Assembly: GCA_002255575.1 (NCBI GenBank)
Contig: NCAT01000003.1
Coordinates: 1-64,000 of the forward strand
DNA: 64,000 nt
Source: Acidocella sp. 20-57-95
GTDB lineage: Bacteria; Pseudomonadota; Alphaproteobacteria; Acetobacterales; Acetobacteraceae
Direction: 5' to 3'
This document shows positions 28,130 through 38,227 of this stretch, piece by piece (position 1 is the first letter of the stretch; every line of letters starts with the position of its first letter). The translations under genes were made by a program, and so were the position numbers. A model generated the notes under the pieces. The model did no database searches. It was given only the letters and a program-made list of their open reading frames with translations, and was not told the DNA's origin.

Positions 28130-28585
28130 ATGAGTTTGCGTGAAGAGATTACCGCCGCTGTGAAAACCGCCATGCTGGCCCGTGATGCCGACCGGACATC
28201 AACATTGCGGATGATCCAGGCGAAGTTGAAAGATACCGATATTGCGGCCCGCCCGAAGGGCGTTACCGCCATCCCGGATGACGAGATTTTCGCGATGCTG
28301 CGCTCGATGATCAAATCCCGGCGGGATGCGGTGGCGCTGTATCGCCAGGGCGGCCGGGAGGAGTTGGCAGTTAAGGAAGAGCGGGAAATTTCTGTTATTG
28401 AAGAATTTTTACCAAAAACCCTGGAAGGTGATGCGCTCGATGCGGCGGTGGCTGAGGCGATTGCCGAAACCGGTGCTACCTCCGGCAAGGACATGGGCAA
28501 GGTGATCGGCGCGTTGAAAGCCAAGCATGGCGCGGCGCTCGATATGGGCGTGGTCTCCGGCGTGGTGAAAGCCAAGCTTGCCTAG
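28130..28585 (+). CDS. yqeY: GatB/YqeY domain-containing protein
   Basis: A 151-residue, helical protein homologous to the tail domain of GatB that contacts tRNA: SLREEITAAVKTAMLARDAD, then STLRMIQAKLKD, EIFAMLRSMIKSRRDAV and GKDMGKVIGALKAKHG. Its cellular role is not established; it commonly precedes dnaG-rpoD in alphaproteobacteria. AAGG lies seven bases before ATG 28130; GTG 28124 is an alternative. It overlaps dnaG by eight bases. Confidence 0.93.
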   Translation: MSLREEITAAVKTAMLARDADRTSTLRMIQAKLKDTDIAARPKGVTAIPDDEIFAMLRSMIKSRRDAVALYRQGGREELAVKEEREISVIEEFLPKTLEGDALDAAVAEAIAETGATSGKDMGKVIGALKAKHGAALDMGVVSGVVKAKLA

Positions 28586-30401
28586 TCTGCCGTCATCATT
28601 CCTGGATGAATTGCGGGCGCGCACGCCAATCGCGGCGCTGATCGGGCGCTCTGTGCGCTTAACGCGCTCAGGCCGCGAATCAAAGGGTTGCTGCCCATTT
28701 CATGGCGAGAAAACGCCGTCTTTCTATGTCTATGACGACCATTATCATTGCTTCGGCTGTGGCGAGCATGGCGATGTGATCACCTTCGTGATGAAATCCA
28801 CCGGCGCCCCCTTTATGGAAGCGGTGGAAAGTTTGGCGGCCGAGGCCGGGCTGGAAGTACCTAAAGCCAGCCCGCAGGCGGCGGAAGCCGAACAGCGCCG
28901 GGCCGGGATTGCCGACGTGCTGGAAGCGGCCGGCGCGCAGTATCAGAAATGGCTGTTTGGACCGGAAGGCCGGGCCGGGCTCGATTATCTGCGCGGGCGC
29001 GGTTTGAGTGAGGCAACGATTAAGAAATTCGGCTTGGGTTGGTCGGGCGAGGGGCGTAATGTGTTGGCCAGCGCGTTATCCCGCCAAGGGATAACCACCG
29101 AGCAGCTGGTTGAAGCCGGGCTGATGAAAATCGGCGATCGCGGTCCGGTGGATATGTTCTTCTCGCGCGTGATGTTCCCCATCACCGACCGTCGCGGCAC
29201 CAAAATTAGCTTTGGCGGGCGCATTTTAGGCGATGGCCAGCCGAAATATGTGAACGGGCCGGAGACTGCGGCGTTTTCTAAACGGCGGTCGCTCTATGGG
29301 CTGAATTTTGCCCGCGAGGCTGTGCGTCAAGGCCAGAATTTGATCGTGGTGGAAGGCTATATGGATGTGATCGCGCTGGCCCAAGCCGGGTTTGGCGGCG
29401 CGGTCGCGCCTTTGGGTACGGCGCTGACCGATGACCATCTGGCTGAATTATGGAAGCTCAGCCCGGCACCGGTGATATGTTTCGACGCTGATAATGCCGG
29501 GCGCCGGGCCGCCATGCGCACGGTGGAACTGGCGCTGGAGGGGCTGGCACCCGACCGGACACTGAAATTCCTGCGCTTACCGGAGAAAGAAGACCCGGAT
29601 AGTTTGATCCGCAAACAAGGTGCGGCGTTTTTTAAATCGCAACTAGATGGCGCGTTGCCACTTTCAGCAGTGTTGTTCGACATGGTGGCCGAAGGGGCGG
29701 TGACGAACACGCCGGAGGGCCGCGCGGCACTCAGAGCACGCTTGATAAGTATTGCCGCCAAAATTCCCGATAAGGCGCTCTCTGGTGAATATCGCGCCCT
29801 GCTGCTTGATAGGTTTTTTGCCGAACGGCCAAGCATTGGGGGTAAAAAACGAAACGGCCCAGCGAAGATAACCAGCGTGCGGATCCCGCGCCCGGCGATC
29901 GACCCCGCAGCGGCGGATGCTGAGCGCGGTAAAATTATGACAGCGATTCTGCTTAATCATCCGCAGCTACTGCCGTTTGTTGAGGAAGCCTATTGTTTAA
30001 TCGACCTACCGCCCGAATGTGCGGATATTCGTGCTACATTGCTGGCTTTCCTGGCAACGGGTACCGAAACGAAGGTAACTCAAACGCATGAAACCCTTGA
30101 CTTACCAAGTCTGCTCACTCACTTACACAAAAATGCGCTGAGCGTTGCGGCTGCCCAAATTTTGTCCATGTCTCCCCTGCCGGCGGGCGCTTCGCCGGAG
30201 GCGACATTGGCAGAAGCAGCTGACCTATGGTGGGAGATGTTCGGTTTGATGAGGTCCAGCCGGTTGAAATTGCGCGAGCAACGAGATGAGCAGCAAATGC
30301 GCTATATGGCGGCCCCGGACGACCCCGAAACCGTCGCCAAGTTCATCCGGCTCAATGCAGCAAATGCACGCGCTGAACGGGCTGAACGAGACTCTGATTA
30401 G
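28578..30401 (+). CDS. dnaG: DNA primase
   Basis: Makes RNA primers at the replication fork. The 607-residue protein has the CHC2 zinc finger (C39, H42, C58 and C61 in CCPFHGEKTPSFY ... HCFGC), then the catalytic core with YGLNFAREAVRQGQNLIVVE, the TOPRIM block (VVEGYMDVIAL ... DADNAGRRAA), and a helical C-terminal domain for DnaB contact. The TTG start at 28578 lies within the end of yqeY, implying coupled translation. Confidence 0.98.
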   Translation: MPSLPSSFLDELRARTPIAALIGRSVRLTRSGRESKGCCPFHGEKTPSFYVYDDHYHCFGCGEHGDVITFVMKSTGAPFMEAVESLAAEAGLEVPKASPQAAEAEQRRAGIADVLEAAGAQYQKWLFGPEGRAGLDYLRGRGLSEATIKKFGLGWSGEGRNVLASALSRQGITTEQLVEAGLMKIGDRGPVDMFFSRVMFPITDRRGTKISFGGRILGDGQPKYVNGPETAAFSKRRSLYGLNFAREAVRQGQNLIVVEGYMDVIALAQAGFGGAVAPLGTALTDDHLAELWKLSPAPVICFDADNAGRRAAMRTVELALEGLAPDRTLKFLRLPEKEDPDSLIRKQGAAFFKSQLDGALPLSAVLFDMVAEGAVTNTPEGRAALRARLISIAAKIPDKALSGEYRALLLDRFFAERPSIGGKKRNGPAKITSVRIPRPAIDPAAADAERGKIMTAILLNHPQLLPFVEEAYCLIDLPPECADIRATLLAFLATGTETKVTQTHETLDLPSLLTHLHKNALSVAAAQILSMSPLPAGASPEATLAEAADLWWEMFGLMRSSRLKLREQRDEQQMRYMAAPDDPETVAKFIRLNAANARAERAERDSD

Positions 30402-30467
30402 GGTCTTACCACACGCCTGCTCTATGCCTAAATCATATAGTTAAGAATCCCCGGAGTTTCGCCGACC

Positions 30468-32378
30468 ATGGCCACCAAGCCCACCCCAACTGCCGAACAG
30501 CCCACCCCTGAAGTTGAAGCTGATGCCAATGTACTCGACACGCAATCAGCCTCAGTTAAGCGGTTAATCGCCAAGGGTAAGGAGCGCGGCTACATCACGT
30601 TCGATGAGCTGAACGCCGTACTCCCCGCTGAGCAGAATTCGTCCGAGCAGATTGAAGATATTATGGCGATGCTCTCTGAAATGGGCATCCAGGTGGTGGA
30701 ATCTGAGGAGGGCGAGGACCCCGAAGCCCAGCCGCTGGTCAAGGAAGAGGCGGCGGATGATGAAGACAGCCCCGCCGGCAATATCAGCGAAAGCTCGGTC
30801 TCGCGCACGGATGACCCGGTGCGGATGTATTTGCGCGAAATGGGCACGGTGGAATTGCTCTCGCGCGAGGGCGAAATCGCCATTGCCAAGCGGATTGAAG
30901 CCGGCCGGGACATGATGATCCGCGGGCTTTGCGAAAGCCCGCTGACCTTCCGCGCCATTATCGCCTGGCATGATGCGCTGAATAATGGCCGGGTTTTGCT
31001 GCGCGATGTGATTGACCTTGAAGCCATGCAGTCGGGCAATGACCCGGTGGTGGCTGAAGGCTTCCAGACCCAGGAAGAAATTGAGGATGATGAGGATAAT
31101 GAGGGCGTGGGCATGTCGCTCTCGGCCCTGGAAGAAAAGCTAAAGCCGGAGATTTTCAAATATTTCGAGGAAATCGAGAAGCTTTACGAGAAGCTGGCGA
31201 AAATCCAGCAAAAACGGCTTGATAACCTTACAGCCGGGGCGGATGTGAATACCCGCTCTGAAAAGAATTACGAAAAACTGCGCGACGAGCTGGTGGCGAA
31301 GGTTGAGCAGGTGCGGCTGCATAACAACCGCATCGAGGAGCTGGTGGCGCAGTTAAAGGTGCTGAACCAGCGGTTAAATGGGCTGGAGGGGCAGATTTTG
31401 CGCCTGGCCGAAAGCGCCAAGGTGTCACGCGAGGAATTCCTGCAACATTACCGGGGCCGCGAGTTGGACCCGAACTGGCTGAATGTTGTCTCGGAATTGC
31501 CGGGCAAGGGCTGGAAAACCTTTGTGCAGAAATATATGCCGCAGGTGACCGAGTTGCGTGCGCAAATCGGCAAGGTTGCCAGCGAAGGTGGCTTGCCGAT
31601 TGAAGAATTCCGCCGGGTTTATTCCACAGTCTCGCGCGGTGAGCGTGATTCCACCCGTGCGAAAAAAGAAATGATCGAGGCGAATTTGCGCCTGGTGATT
31701 TCCATTGCCAAGAAATATACCAATCGTGGCCTGCAATTTTTGGATTTGATTCAGGAAGGCAATATCGGCCTGATGAAGGCGGTTGATAAGTTTGAATATC
31801 GCCGTGGCTATAAATTTAGCACCTATGCGACATGGTGGATCCGGCAGGCGATTACGCGCTCGATTGCCGACCAAGCCCGCACCATTCGTATCCCGGTGCA
31901 TATGATCGAGACGATCAACAAGCTGGTGCGCACGTCGCGCCAGATGCTGCATGAAATTGGCCGTGAGCCGACGCCGGAAGAATTGGCCGAGAAATTGGGC
32001 ATGCCGCTTGAGAAAGTGCGCAAGGTTCTAAAAATTGCGAAGGAACCGATTTCGCTTGAAACTCCGATTGGCGATGAGGAAGATTCGCACTTAGGTGATT
32101 TCATCGAGGATAAAGGCGCGATTATTCCGCTGGATGCTGCGGTGCAGGCGAATTTGCGTGAGGCTGCCACGCGCGTGCTCTCCTCGCTCACGCCGCGCGA
32201 AGAACGCGTGCTGCGGATGCGCTTTGGTATCGGCATGAACACCGACCATACGCTGGAAGAAGTTGGGCAGCAGTTTAACGTGACCCGTGAACGTATTCGG
32301 CAGATTGAAGCCAAGGCGTTACGCAAGCTGAAGCACCCGTCACGCTCGCGCAAGCTGCGCAGCTTCCTGGACGACTAG
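30468..32378 (+). CDS. rpoD: RNA polymerase sigma factor RpoD (sigma-70)
   Basis: Primary sigma factor. The 636-residue protein has region 1.1 ([20 protein letters not shown]), region 1.2 ([20 protein letters not shown]), a non-conserved acidic insert typical of RpoD, and region 2 ([20 protein letters not shown] and [18 protein letters not shown]). Region 3 follows, then region 4 with the [23 protein letters not shown] and the [12 protein letters not shown] tail. It follows dnaG after 66 bases, as in the macromolecular synthesis operon. Confidence 0.99.
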   Translation: MATKPTPTAEQPTPEVEADANVLDTQSASVKRLIAKGKERGYITFDELNAVLPAEQNSSEQIEDIMAMLSEMGIQVVESEEGEDPEAQPLVKEEAADDEDSPAGNISESSVSRTDDPVRMYLREMGTVELLSREGEIAIAKRIEAGRDMMIRGLCESPLTFRAIIAWHDALNNGRVLLRDVIDLEAMQSGNDPVVAEGFQTQEEIEDDEDNEGVGMSLSALEEKLKPEIFKYFEEIEKLYEKLAKIQQKRLDNLTAGADVNTRSEKNYEKLRDELVAKVEQVRLHNNRIEELVAQLKVLNQRLNGLEGQILRLAESAKVSREEFLQHYRGRELDPNWLNVVSELPGKGWKTFVQKYMPQVTELRAQIGKVASEGGLPIEEFRRVYSTVSRGERDSTRAKKEMIEANLRLVISIAKKYTNRGLQFLDLIQEGNIGLMKAVDKFEYRRGYKFSTYATWWIRQAITRSIADQARTIRIPVHMIETINKLVRTSRQMLHEIGREPTPEELAEKLGMPLEKVRKVLKIAKEPISLETPIGDEEDSHLGDFIEDKGAIIPLDAAVQANLREAATRVLSSLTPREERVLRMRFGIGMNTDHTLEEVGQQFNVTRERIRQIEAKALRKLKHPSRSRKLRSFLDD

Positions 32379-32382
32379 ACCG

Positions 32383-32967
32383 ATGGATTATGCCCGCTTG
32401 GCACCAGGTGAGCAGGCTGACCGGGTGGCTGTTACAGTCACCTTCTTGCGGTTGAATGCGCGGCGCCCTGGGCCTGCCGTGACATGGCCGGATGGCGTTA
32501 CATTGACGCGGGAACGGTTGGATGTGGCTGGTTACCGGAAGCTTTACAGCGATGTCGGCACGCCTTGGTTGTGGTGGCTGCGGCGCATGATGCCGGATGA
32601 TTTATTGGCGCGGCATTTGGCAAGCCCGTCCTTGGATATTCAAATCTTGCGGGTTGATGGCGCGGTGGCGGGGTTTTTTGAAACAGACTCGCAACTATGG
32701 CCGGATGTGAACTTGAATTATTTTGGCCTGATGCCGGAATTTATTGGCCGTGGGCTTGGGGCCAGGTTGTTACAGGCGGCGATTGATAGCGTGTTTTTGC
32801 CAGCCAGCCCGTTGCGCGGCATGACCGTGAATACCTGCACGGCTGACCACCCCAAAGCGCTGCCCAATTATCTGGCTGCGGGGTTTGTGGAGACGCGGCG
32901 GGTGCGCGAGATATGGGATATTCCGCGCCGTTTGGGCCTGACCATCCCTGACCATTTACGGGCGTGA
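32383..32967 (+). CDS. GNAT family N-acetyltransferase
   Basis: A 194-residue protein with the GNAT core in its second half: DGAVAGFFETDSQ, LNYFGLMPEFIGRGLGARLL (motif A, acetyl-CoA pyrophosphate loop GRGLGA) and ALPNYLAAGFVETRR (motif B). The acceptor is unknown. The gene starts four bases after rpoD and its stop overlaps the pseudouridine synthase start, so it is probably transcribed with both. No close characterised relative is recognised. Confidence 0.85.
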   Translation: MDYARLAPGEQADRVAVTVTFLRLNARRPGPAVTWPDGVTLTRERLDVAGYRKLYSDVGTPWLWWLRRMMPDDLLARHLASPSLDIQILRVDGAVAGFFETDSQLWPDVNLNYFGLMPEFIGRGLGARLLQAAIDSVFLPASPLRGMTVNTCTADHPKALPNYLAAGFVETRRVREIWDIPRRLGLTIPDHLRA

Positions 32968-33608
32968 CGCCCAGCATTCTATTTGCCGATAGCCGCTTTA
33001 TGGTGGTGGATAAGCCGGCTGGGCTGCCGGTGCATCCCGGCCGCGCCGGTGGCCCCAGTATTGAGGATTATTTTCCAGCCTGGCGGCGCGGTAAAAATGG
33101 TCCGTGGCTGGCGCACCGGCTGGACCAGGACACCGCTGGGTGTTTGGTGATCGCGCTGAAGAAATCGGCATTGATCGCCGCGCAAATATTGTTTGCTGAA
33201 GGCGGTGCGCAAAAGACCTATTGGGCTTTGGTGCGCGGTGTGCCGAAGGAAAATACCGGCGTTATTGATTTGCCTTTGGCCAAACTTACCAGCGGACGCA
33301 GTTGGATGATGGTGCCATCGCCAGATGGACCACCTGCAATCACAGAATGGGCGGTACAAGGGCAGGGCGGTGGCCTCACTTGGCTAGAGCTGCGCCCCAA
33401 AACCGGGCGAACCCACCAAATCCGCGCCCATTGCGCCGCCTTGGGCCACCCCCTGGTGGGCGATGCGGTTTATGGCGGCGGCACCGGCCCGCTATGCTTG
33501 CTGGCACGGCGGATAAACCTGCCGCTGGACCCGCCTTTGGATGTGACAGCGCTGGCGCCGCCCCATATGCTGAAGGCTTTGAAGGAATGTGGCTATGAAT
33601 CGCGCTGA
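32964..33608 (+). CDS. RluA family pseudouridine synthase
   Basis: A 214-residue catalytic-domain-only member, lacking an S4 domain. It has FMVVDKPAGLPVHPG at the start, catalytic Asp in LAHRLDQDTAGCLVIA (about residue 54), and the RPKTGRTHQIRAHCAALGHP motif. These enzymes isomerise uridines in rRNA or tRNA; the target site cannot be assigned. The GTG start overlaps the GNAT stop by four bases, and the end overlaps the next small gene. Confidence 0.93.
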   Translation: MTPSILFADSRFMVVDKPAGLPVHPGRAGGPSIEDYFPAWRRGKNGPWLAHRLDQDTAGCLVIALKKSALIAAQILFAEGGAQKTYWALVRGVPKENTGVIDLPLAKLTSGRSWMMVPSPDGPPAITEWAVQGQGGGLTWLELRPKTGRTHQIRAHCAALGHPLVGDAVYGGGTGPLCLLARRINLPLDPPLDVTALAPPHMLKALKECGYESR

Positions 33609-33771
33609 ATTTGAACCCGGCGACTATGTGCGCAACGCCCGCCAGCCCGATTGGGGTTTAGGCCAGGTGCAAACCGCCGTGGGTGAGAAAGTGACCGTGA
33701 TGTTTGAACATGCGGGCAAGGTAGTGGTGAACACGCTGCATGTACCGCTGGACCGGGTGGACGCGCCATGA
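33595..33771 (+). CDS. DUF3553 family small protein
   Basis: A 58-residue protein, [20 protein letters not shown] then [20 protein letters not shown], a small beta-barrel-like fold resembling CarD/UvrD-tail type domains (V-x-H-P-x-W-G-x-G-x-V pattern). The function is unproved. ATG 33595 was chosen because AAGGAA lies seven bases upstream. It overlaps the pseudouridine synthase by 14 bases in another frame and precedes moaA. Confidence 0.85.
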   Translation: MNRAEFEPGDYVRNARQPDWGLGQVQTAVGEKVTVMFEHAGKVVVNTLHVPLDRVDAP

Positions 33772-33814
33772 ACCCACCCTTGCGTTTACACCGCCAGGGG
33801 GCAATGTAGCAGCC

Positions 33815-34801
33815 ATGATCGACCCGTTTGGCCGCGCCATAACCTATCTTCGCGTTTCGGTAACGGACCGCTGTGATTTTCGCTGTGTCTATTGCATGGC
33901 CGAAGACATGGTGTTTTTGCCAAAGAAGGACCTTCTCACGCTTGAGGAGTTGGACCGGCTTTGCGGCGCGTTCATTCGCCACGGTGTGACCAAGCTGCGG
34001 CTGACCGGTGGCGAGCCGTTAGTGCGGCGGGATGTGATGTGGCTGATCCGCAAATTAGGCGCGCGCATCGGCAACGGGTTGGAAGAGCTGACACTGACCA
34101 CCAATGGCAGCCAGTTGGCGAAATATGCCGATGACCTGGCGGGCGCCGGGGTTAAGCGCATAAATGTTAGCATCGATACGCTGAAGGCTGATAAATTCGC
34201 TGAAATCACCCGCTGGGGCAAATTGCCCGCTGTGCTCGATGGCGTGATGGCGGCGAAAAAGGCTGGTTTGAAGATAAAAATTAATGCCGTCGCCCTGAAG
34301 GGCGTAAATGAGGATGAATATGACAGCATGATTGAATGGTGCGGCGCGCACGGGTTCGATTTATGCCTGATTGAGACCATGCCGCTGGGTGAGATTGAGG
34401 AAGACCGCACCGCGCAATATTTGCCGCTCTCGCTGGTGCGAGCGCGTTTGCAACGGCGCTGGAATTTGAGCGATTCGGAGTACGTTACCGGCGGCCCGGC
34501 ACGCTATATGAACATCGCCGAGACCGGCCAGCGTCTGGGCTTCATTACACCGCTGACGCATAATTTTTGCGAGGGCTGCAACCGCGTGCGGCTGACCTGC
34601 ACGGGTACCCTGTATATGTGCTTAGGCCAGGACGACGCGGCAGATTTACGCGCCCCGTTGCGGGCAACAGAGAGTGATGAAGCCTTGGACGCCGCGATTT
34701 TTGAGGCAATTGCCCGTAAGCCCAAGGGCCATGATTTTGTTATCGACCGGCGCCAGAACAAGCCGGCAGTGGCACGTCATATGTCGGTTACGGGCGGTTA
34801 A
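33815..34801 (+). CDS. moaA: GTP 3',8-cyclase MoaA
   Basis: Radical-SAM enzyme that starts molybdenum cofactor synthesis by converting GTP to 3',8-cyclo-7,8-dihydro-GTP. The 328-residue protein has the N-terminal 4Fe-4S motif C20-x3-C24-x2-C27 (CDFRCVYC), the [14 protein letters not shown] segment and the C-terminal cluster ligands in [13 protein letters not shown]. It ends in the catalytic Gly-Gly (MSVTGG). No other Mo-cofactor gene is adjacent. The last 14 bases overlap the opposing tetR gene. Confidence 0.97.
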   Translation: MIDPFGRAITYLRVSVTDRCDFRCVYCMAEDMVFLPKKDLLTLEELDRLCGAFIRHGVTKLRLTGGEPLVRRDVMWLIRKLGARIGNGLEELTLTTNGSQLAKYADDLAGAGVKRINVSIDTLKADKFAEITRWGKLPAVLDGVMAAKKAGLKIKINAVALKGVNEDEYDSMIEWCGAHGFDLCLIETMPLGEIEEDRTAQYLPLSLVRARLQRRWNLSDSEYVTGGPARYMNIAETGQRLGFITPLTHNFCEGCNRVRLTCTGTLYMCLGQDDAADLRAPLRATESDEALDAAIFEAIARKPKGHDFVIDRRQNKPAVARHMSVTGG

Positions 34802-35465
34802 GCGCCTCACAGCCGCTGAGGAAAATATCGACCGCGTTGCTCACCCGGGCTTCTAGAGCGGCTTTGGTAGGGGTAGCCCGAAAGCCGATCAGCGCACCGA
34901 GTAGAAACTCACCGATCGACATGCCAAACAGCATGGCTGACATTTCCTGCACATTGCACAGCTCGCAGCCTTGGCGGGATGCAAGGTCGGCGAGGCAGAG
35001 TTCTAGCTTGGAGCGGGCTTTTTGCACACGTTTTAAGTGAAATACCCGGCCTAAGTCGGGGCTGTGGGTATATTCCGCCATAATCAGCCGCACGATGGCA
35101 ATTTGTTCCTTCGAGAGAAGAAATTTGGCGAGGCATAGAAGGTTGGCCTTCAGAATGTCTCGGATCGTCCAGCCCGGTTGCTCGGGTGGAAATTGCAATA
35201 ATGATTGGTGATGGGTGAGTAAGGCTGCGAATAATTCAGCCTTCGATTCAACGATCTGATAAACTGTCTTTTTTGACATGCCTGCGGCTTTGGCCACATC
35301 GCTCATGGTTGCGGTGTGGTAGCCTTTGAGCAGAAAAATATCCTCAGCCGCAGCAAATAATTTTAGCATCCGCTCGGAGCTTAGTGGTTCACCGCGCAGC
35401 GAAGGTGCCACGGCAACCTTGCGGCGCACGGCAGGTTTGACGGGTGCATCTGCGGCCTTGACCAT
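34788..35465 (-). CDS. TetR/AcrR family transcriptional regulator
   Basis: A 225-residue repressor. A basic, disordered 30-residue N-terminus is followed by the TetR HTH (LFLLKG-like [20 protein letters not shown] then [16 protein letters not shown]) and a ligand-binding helical domain with a C-terminal AefR-like fold. It is divergent from the RND efflux operon across a 102-base gap holding a perfect palindrome, the classic arrangement for local drug-responsive repression. A -10-like TATAAC ends five bases before the ATG, so the mRNA may be leaderless. Confidence 0.92.
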   Translation of the reverse strand: MVKAADAPVKPAVRRKVAVAPSLRGEPLSSERMLKLFAAAEDIFLLKGYHTATMSDVAKAAGMSKKTVYQIVESKAELFAALLTHHQSLLQFPPEQPGWTIRDILKANLLCLAKFLLSKEQIAIVRLIMAEYTHSPDLGRVFHLKRVQKARSKLELCLADLASRQGCELCNVQEMSAMLFGMSIGEFLLGALIGFRATPTKAALEARVSNAVDIFLSGCEALNRP

Positions 35466-35470
35466 ACCGC

Positions 35471-35520
35471 GTTATAGTACGAACAAGGAAACTTACAAGT
35501 TTCCTTGATAAAAATATTCT
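35471..35520. promoter_or_regulatory. TetR operator with overlapping divergent promoters
   Basis: A perfect 24-base palindrome occupies 35484-35507: arms CAAGGAAACTT and AAGTTTCCTTG around AC. Rightward, CTTACA (35492-35497) and TATTCT (35515-35520) are 17 bases apart and would drive the efflux genes. Leftward, TTGTAA and TATAAC (35476-35471), 16 bases apart, would drive tetR. Both -35 boxes fall inside the palindrome, so one bound dimer pair could block both. A further half-site GTTCCTTG lies at about 35529. The sequence is direct; binding is inferred. Confidence 0.75.
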
Positions 35521-35567
35521 TATTTTTGTTCCTTGACGGCTCATGAAATCACGCTTAGCTGGCAGTT

Positions 35568-37067
35568 ATGAAACCAACGGGTTTCCTTCCCCGGACTGTA
35601 CTTGCTGGTCTCGCGCTGGCGCTGGCAAGCTGCGAGGTTGGGCCAGATTATCACCAGCCTGCTGCACCCGATGTGGCCACCGTGGCACCTGCGGCGACGC
35701 AAACAGGTTCAGACCAGGCATTTGTGTCTGGCGCCGATATTTCGGGCGAATGGTGGACCCTGTTTAAGTCGCCCGAATTAAATAGCCTGATTGATGCAGC
35801 GCTTGCCAATAATCCCAACCTGACGGCGGCTCAGCAAACCCTGGTTGAGGCAGAAGAAAATGTGCGGGCAGCGGAAGGGGCTTTGTTGCCAGCGCTTTCC
35901 GGTAGTTTTCAGGATGAACGCCAGCGTGTCTCGTCAGCCTCCTCGGCAAGCTTCGGTGGCGGTTCCGCAGCCAGCAGTAAAGTGATCGCGCCGTTCACTT
36001 TATATAACGCGTCCCTGAGCGTGACATACGGGCTTGATATTTGGGGCGGTGCCCGGCGCGATGTGGAAAGTTTGCAGGCGCAGGCTGAATATCAGCGCTA
36101 TCAACTTGAAGCGGCCTATCTGGCGCTGACCGCAAATATTGTTACCGCGGCGGTAAGCCAAGCTTCGGTGCAGGCCCAGATTGCTGCCACCAGCCAGATA
36201 ATTGCAGCCGACCAGCAACAGCTTGATATTTTGAACCGGCAATACGCGTTGGGCGGTATCGCCAAAGCTAATATTCTGAGTGAGGAAGCGATACTCGCGT
36301 CTGCCAAAGCGCAATTACCGCCATTGCAAGCGCAATTGGCGCAGTTACGCAACCAGTTAGCTGATTATGTGGGAAAATTCCCAGCGCAGTATCACGAAGC
36401 TGACTTTACCTTGGCTTCATTGCATTTGCCGCAGAATTTACCGCGTTCATTGCCCTCTGATCTGGTAAACCAACGGCCTGATATTCAGGCGGCAGCATCG
36501 CAATTGCATGCGGCGTCGGCCAATGTGGGGGTGGCAACAGCGCAGATGCTGCCGCAGATTACGTTAAGCGCGAGTGTGGGGCATGATGCGCTTTCGACAG
36601 CCAGTTTGTTCACGCCGCAAACTTTGTTGTGGAGCCTGGTGGCAGGGCTGACACAGCCGCTATTTGAGGGCGGTCAACTGACCGCCAAACGCCAGGCATC
36701 TGTGGCGGCCTTGCGGGTTGCTGGTGCGCAATATCAAGCCACTGTGCTGACCGCGTTTCAGAATGTGGCAGATGCGTTGCAGGCGGTGCAATACGATTCT
36801 GATGCGCTGCAAGCGGCGCGTCTGGCGGCTGATGCATCTGCAAAAAGTCTTGCCGTGACGCAGGATCAGTTCAAATTGGGCAGCCAGCCCTTTACGGCGG
36901 TATTGGCAGCACAAACCAGCTACCAGAATGCGGTGATCGCCCAGGTTAAGGCGCAGGCGGCGCAATTGGCCGATACGGCCGCGTTGTTTCAAGCGCTGGG
37001 CGGCGGCTGGTGGCACCGTGATGATGTGAGTGCAACCGCCAAAAATTGCTGTGGGCTCATTCCGTGA
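35568..37067 (+). CDS. RND efflux outer membrane lipoprotein (NodT/OprM family)
   Basis: The outer membrane exit duct of a tripartite pump. The 499-residue protein has a lipoprotein signal (RTVLAGLALALASC, lipidated Cys at residue 22) followed by CEVGPDYHQP, the NodT-type mature start. Two outer membrane efflux (OEP) repeats follow, with long coiled-coil helices (NPNLTAAQQTLVEAEENVRA and NVGVATAQMLPQITL). First gene of the operon controlled by the palindrome upstream; 22 bases separate it from the adaptor gene. Confidence 0.95.
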   Translation: MKPTGFLPRTVLAGLALALASCEVGPDYHQPAAPDVATVAPAATQTGSDQAFVSGADISGEWWTLFKSPELNSLIDAALANNPNLTAAQQTLVEAEENVRAAEGALLPALSGSFQDERQRVSSASSASFGGGSAASSKVIAPFTLYNASLSVTYGLDIWGGARRDVESLQAQAEYQRYQLEAAYLALTANIVTAAVSQASVQAQIAATSQIIAADQQQLDILNRQYALGGIAKANILSEEAILASAKAQLPPLQAQLAQLRNQLADYVGKFPAQYHEADFTLASLHLPQNLPRSLPSDLVNQRPDIQAAASQLHAASANVGVATAQMLPQITLSASVGHDALSTASLFTPQTLLWSLVAGLTQPLFEGGQLTAKRQASVAALRVAGAQYQATVLTAFQNVADALQAVQYDSDALQAARLAADASAKSLAVTQDQFKLGSQPFTAVLAAQTSYQNAVIAQVKAQAAQLADTAALFQALGGGWWHRDDVSATAKNCCGLIP

Positions 37068-37089
37068 TGGATTTCATAAAGGCAATGCC

Positions 37090-38217
37090 ATGATTAAACG
37101 TCTGATTATCATGCTGGTCCTGGTGGCCGTGGTGCTGGGCGGGGTGTTTGGGTTTGGTGCCTTTAAGGGCATCATGATCGGCAAGTTTTTAGCCACGCTT
37201 GCAAACCCGCCGCAGACGGTAGCGACGATTACCGCCGCCGAGACCGCCTGGCAGCCTTCGATGAACGCGATTGGCAGCGTGGTGGCGATTAACGGCGCCA
37301 ATGTTTCAGCTGAGATTGCCGGCATTGTGGATAGCGTGAATTTCAAATCTGGCGATAACGTCCCGAAGGGCGCGCTGCTGGTGACGTTGCGGCCGAATAA
37401 CGACAATGCCGTGCTGGCGCAGTTGCAGGCCACTGCGAAGCTAGATGGCATTAACTACCAGCGTGATTTGAAACAGTTCCAGGCCGACGCGGTAAGCCAG
37501 GCGCAGGTAGATACGGACCGGGCGACCTTTGAGGCAGCGCAGGCACAGGTGGCTGCGCAACAGGCCTTGATCGAGGAGAAGCAAATCAGGGCGCCGTTTG
37601 CCGGGACGCTTGGCATTCGGCAGGTGGATGTTGGGCAGTATCTCACCGCCGGCACGCAGATTGTAACGCTGCAACAGCTGAACCCGCTTTACGTGGATTT
37701 TTACGTTCCACAGCAAGCACTTGCGCAAATTAGCGTAGGCCAGCCGGTAACCGCCACTGTTGATGCGTTTCCTGGTGTAACATTTACTGGAACGATTGAG
37801 TCGATCAATGCCGCGGTTGATACGACCACCCGCACGATCCAGGTGCGCGCCACGATCAGTAATGATGGTTTGAAATTACGGCCGGGAATGTTCGCATCAG
37901 TAGATATTGGCGTGGGCCAGCCGCAGAATTTTATTACGCTGCCGCAGACGGCAATTACCTATAATCCTTACGGGGACACGGTTTATGTTGTCGTGAGCGG
38001 TAAGGATGCGAACGGTAAGGATACTCTGACGGCCAAACAGCAATTCGTTGAAGTTGGGGCGACGCGCGGTGATCAGATTGCCATCACCAAGGGGTTAAAT
38101 GTGGGTGACGTGGTGGTAACCGCTGGCCAGTTGAAACTGCATCAGGGGGCTGTCGTGGTTATCAATAACAGCATCCAGATGAGCGACGACCCGCACCCGA
38201 ACCCGCCGAACGAGTGA
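37090..38217 (+). CDS. RND efflux periplasmic adaptor (membrane fusion protein)
   Basis: Links the inner membrane pump to the outer membrane duct. The 375-residue protein has an uncleaved N-terminal membrane anchor (RLIIMLVLVAVVLGGVFGFG) and a biotinyl-lipoyl-like half (AEIAGIVDSVNFKSGDNVPK). A coiled-coil hairpin and the second lipoyl half (APFAGTLGIRQVDVGQYL) follow, then a beta-barrel domain. ATG 37090 was chosen because AAGG lies seven bases upstream and the anchor begins there. The C-terminus is Pro/Asn-rich. Confidence 0.95.
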   Translation: MIKRLIIMLVLVAVVLGGVFGFGAFKGIMIGKFLATLANPPQTVATITAAETAWQPSMNAIGSVVAINGANVSAEIAGIVDSVNFKSGDNVPKGALLVTLRPNNDNAVLAQLQATAKLDGINYQRDLKQFQADAVSQAQVDTDRATFEAAQAQVAAQQALIEEKQIRAPFAGTLGIRQVDVGQYLTAGTQIVTLQQLNPLYVDFYVPQQALAQISVGQPVTATVDAFPGVTFTGTIESINAAVDTTTRTIQVRATISNDGLKLRPGMFASVDIGVGQPQNFITLPQTAITYNPYGDTVYVVVSGKDANGKDTLTAKQQFVEVGATRGDQIAITKGLNVGDVVVTAGQLKLHQGAVVVINNSIQMSDDPHPNPPNE

Positions 38218-38227
38218 GCCCTGCCAG

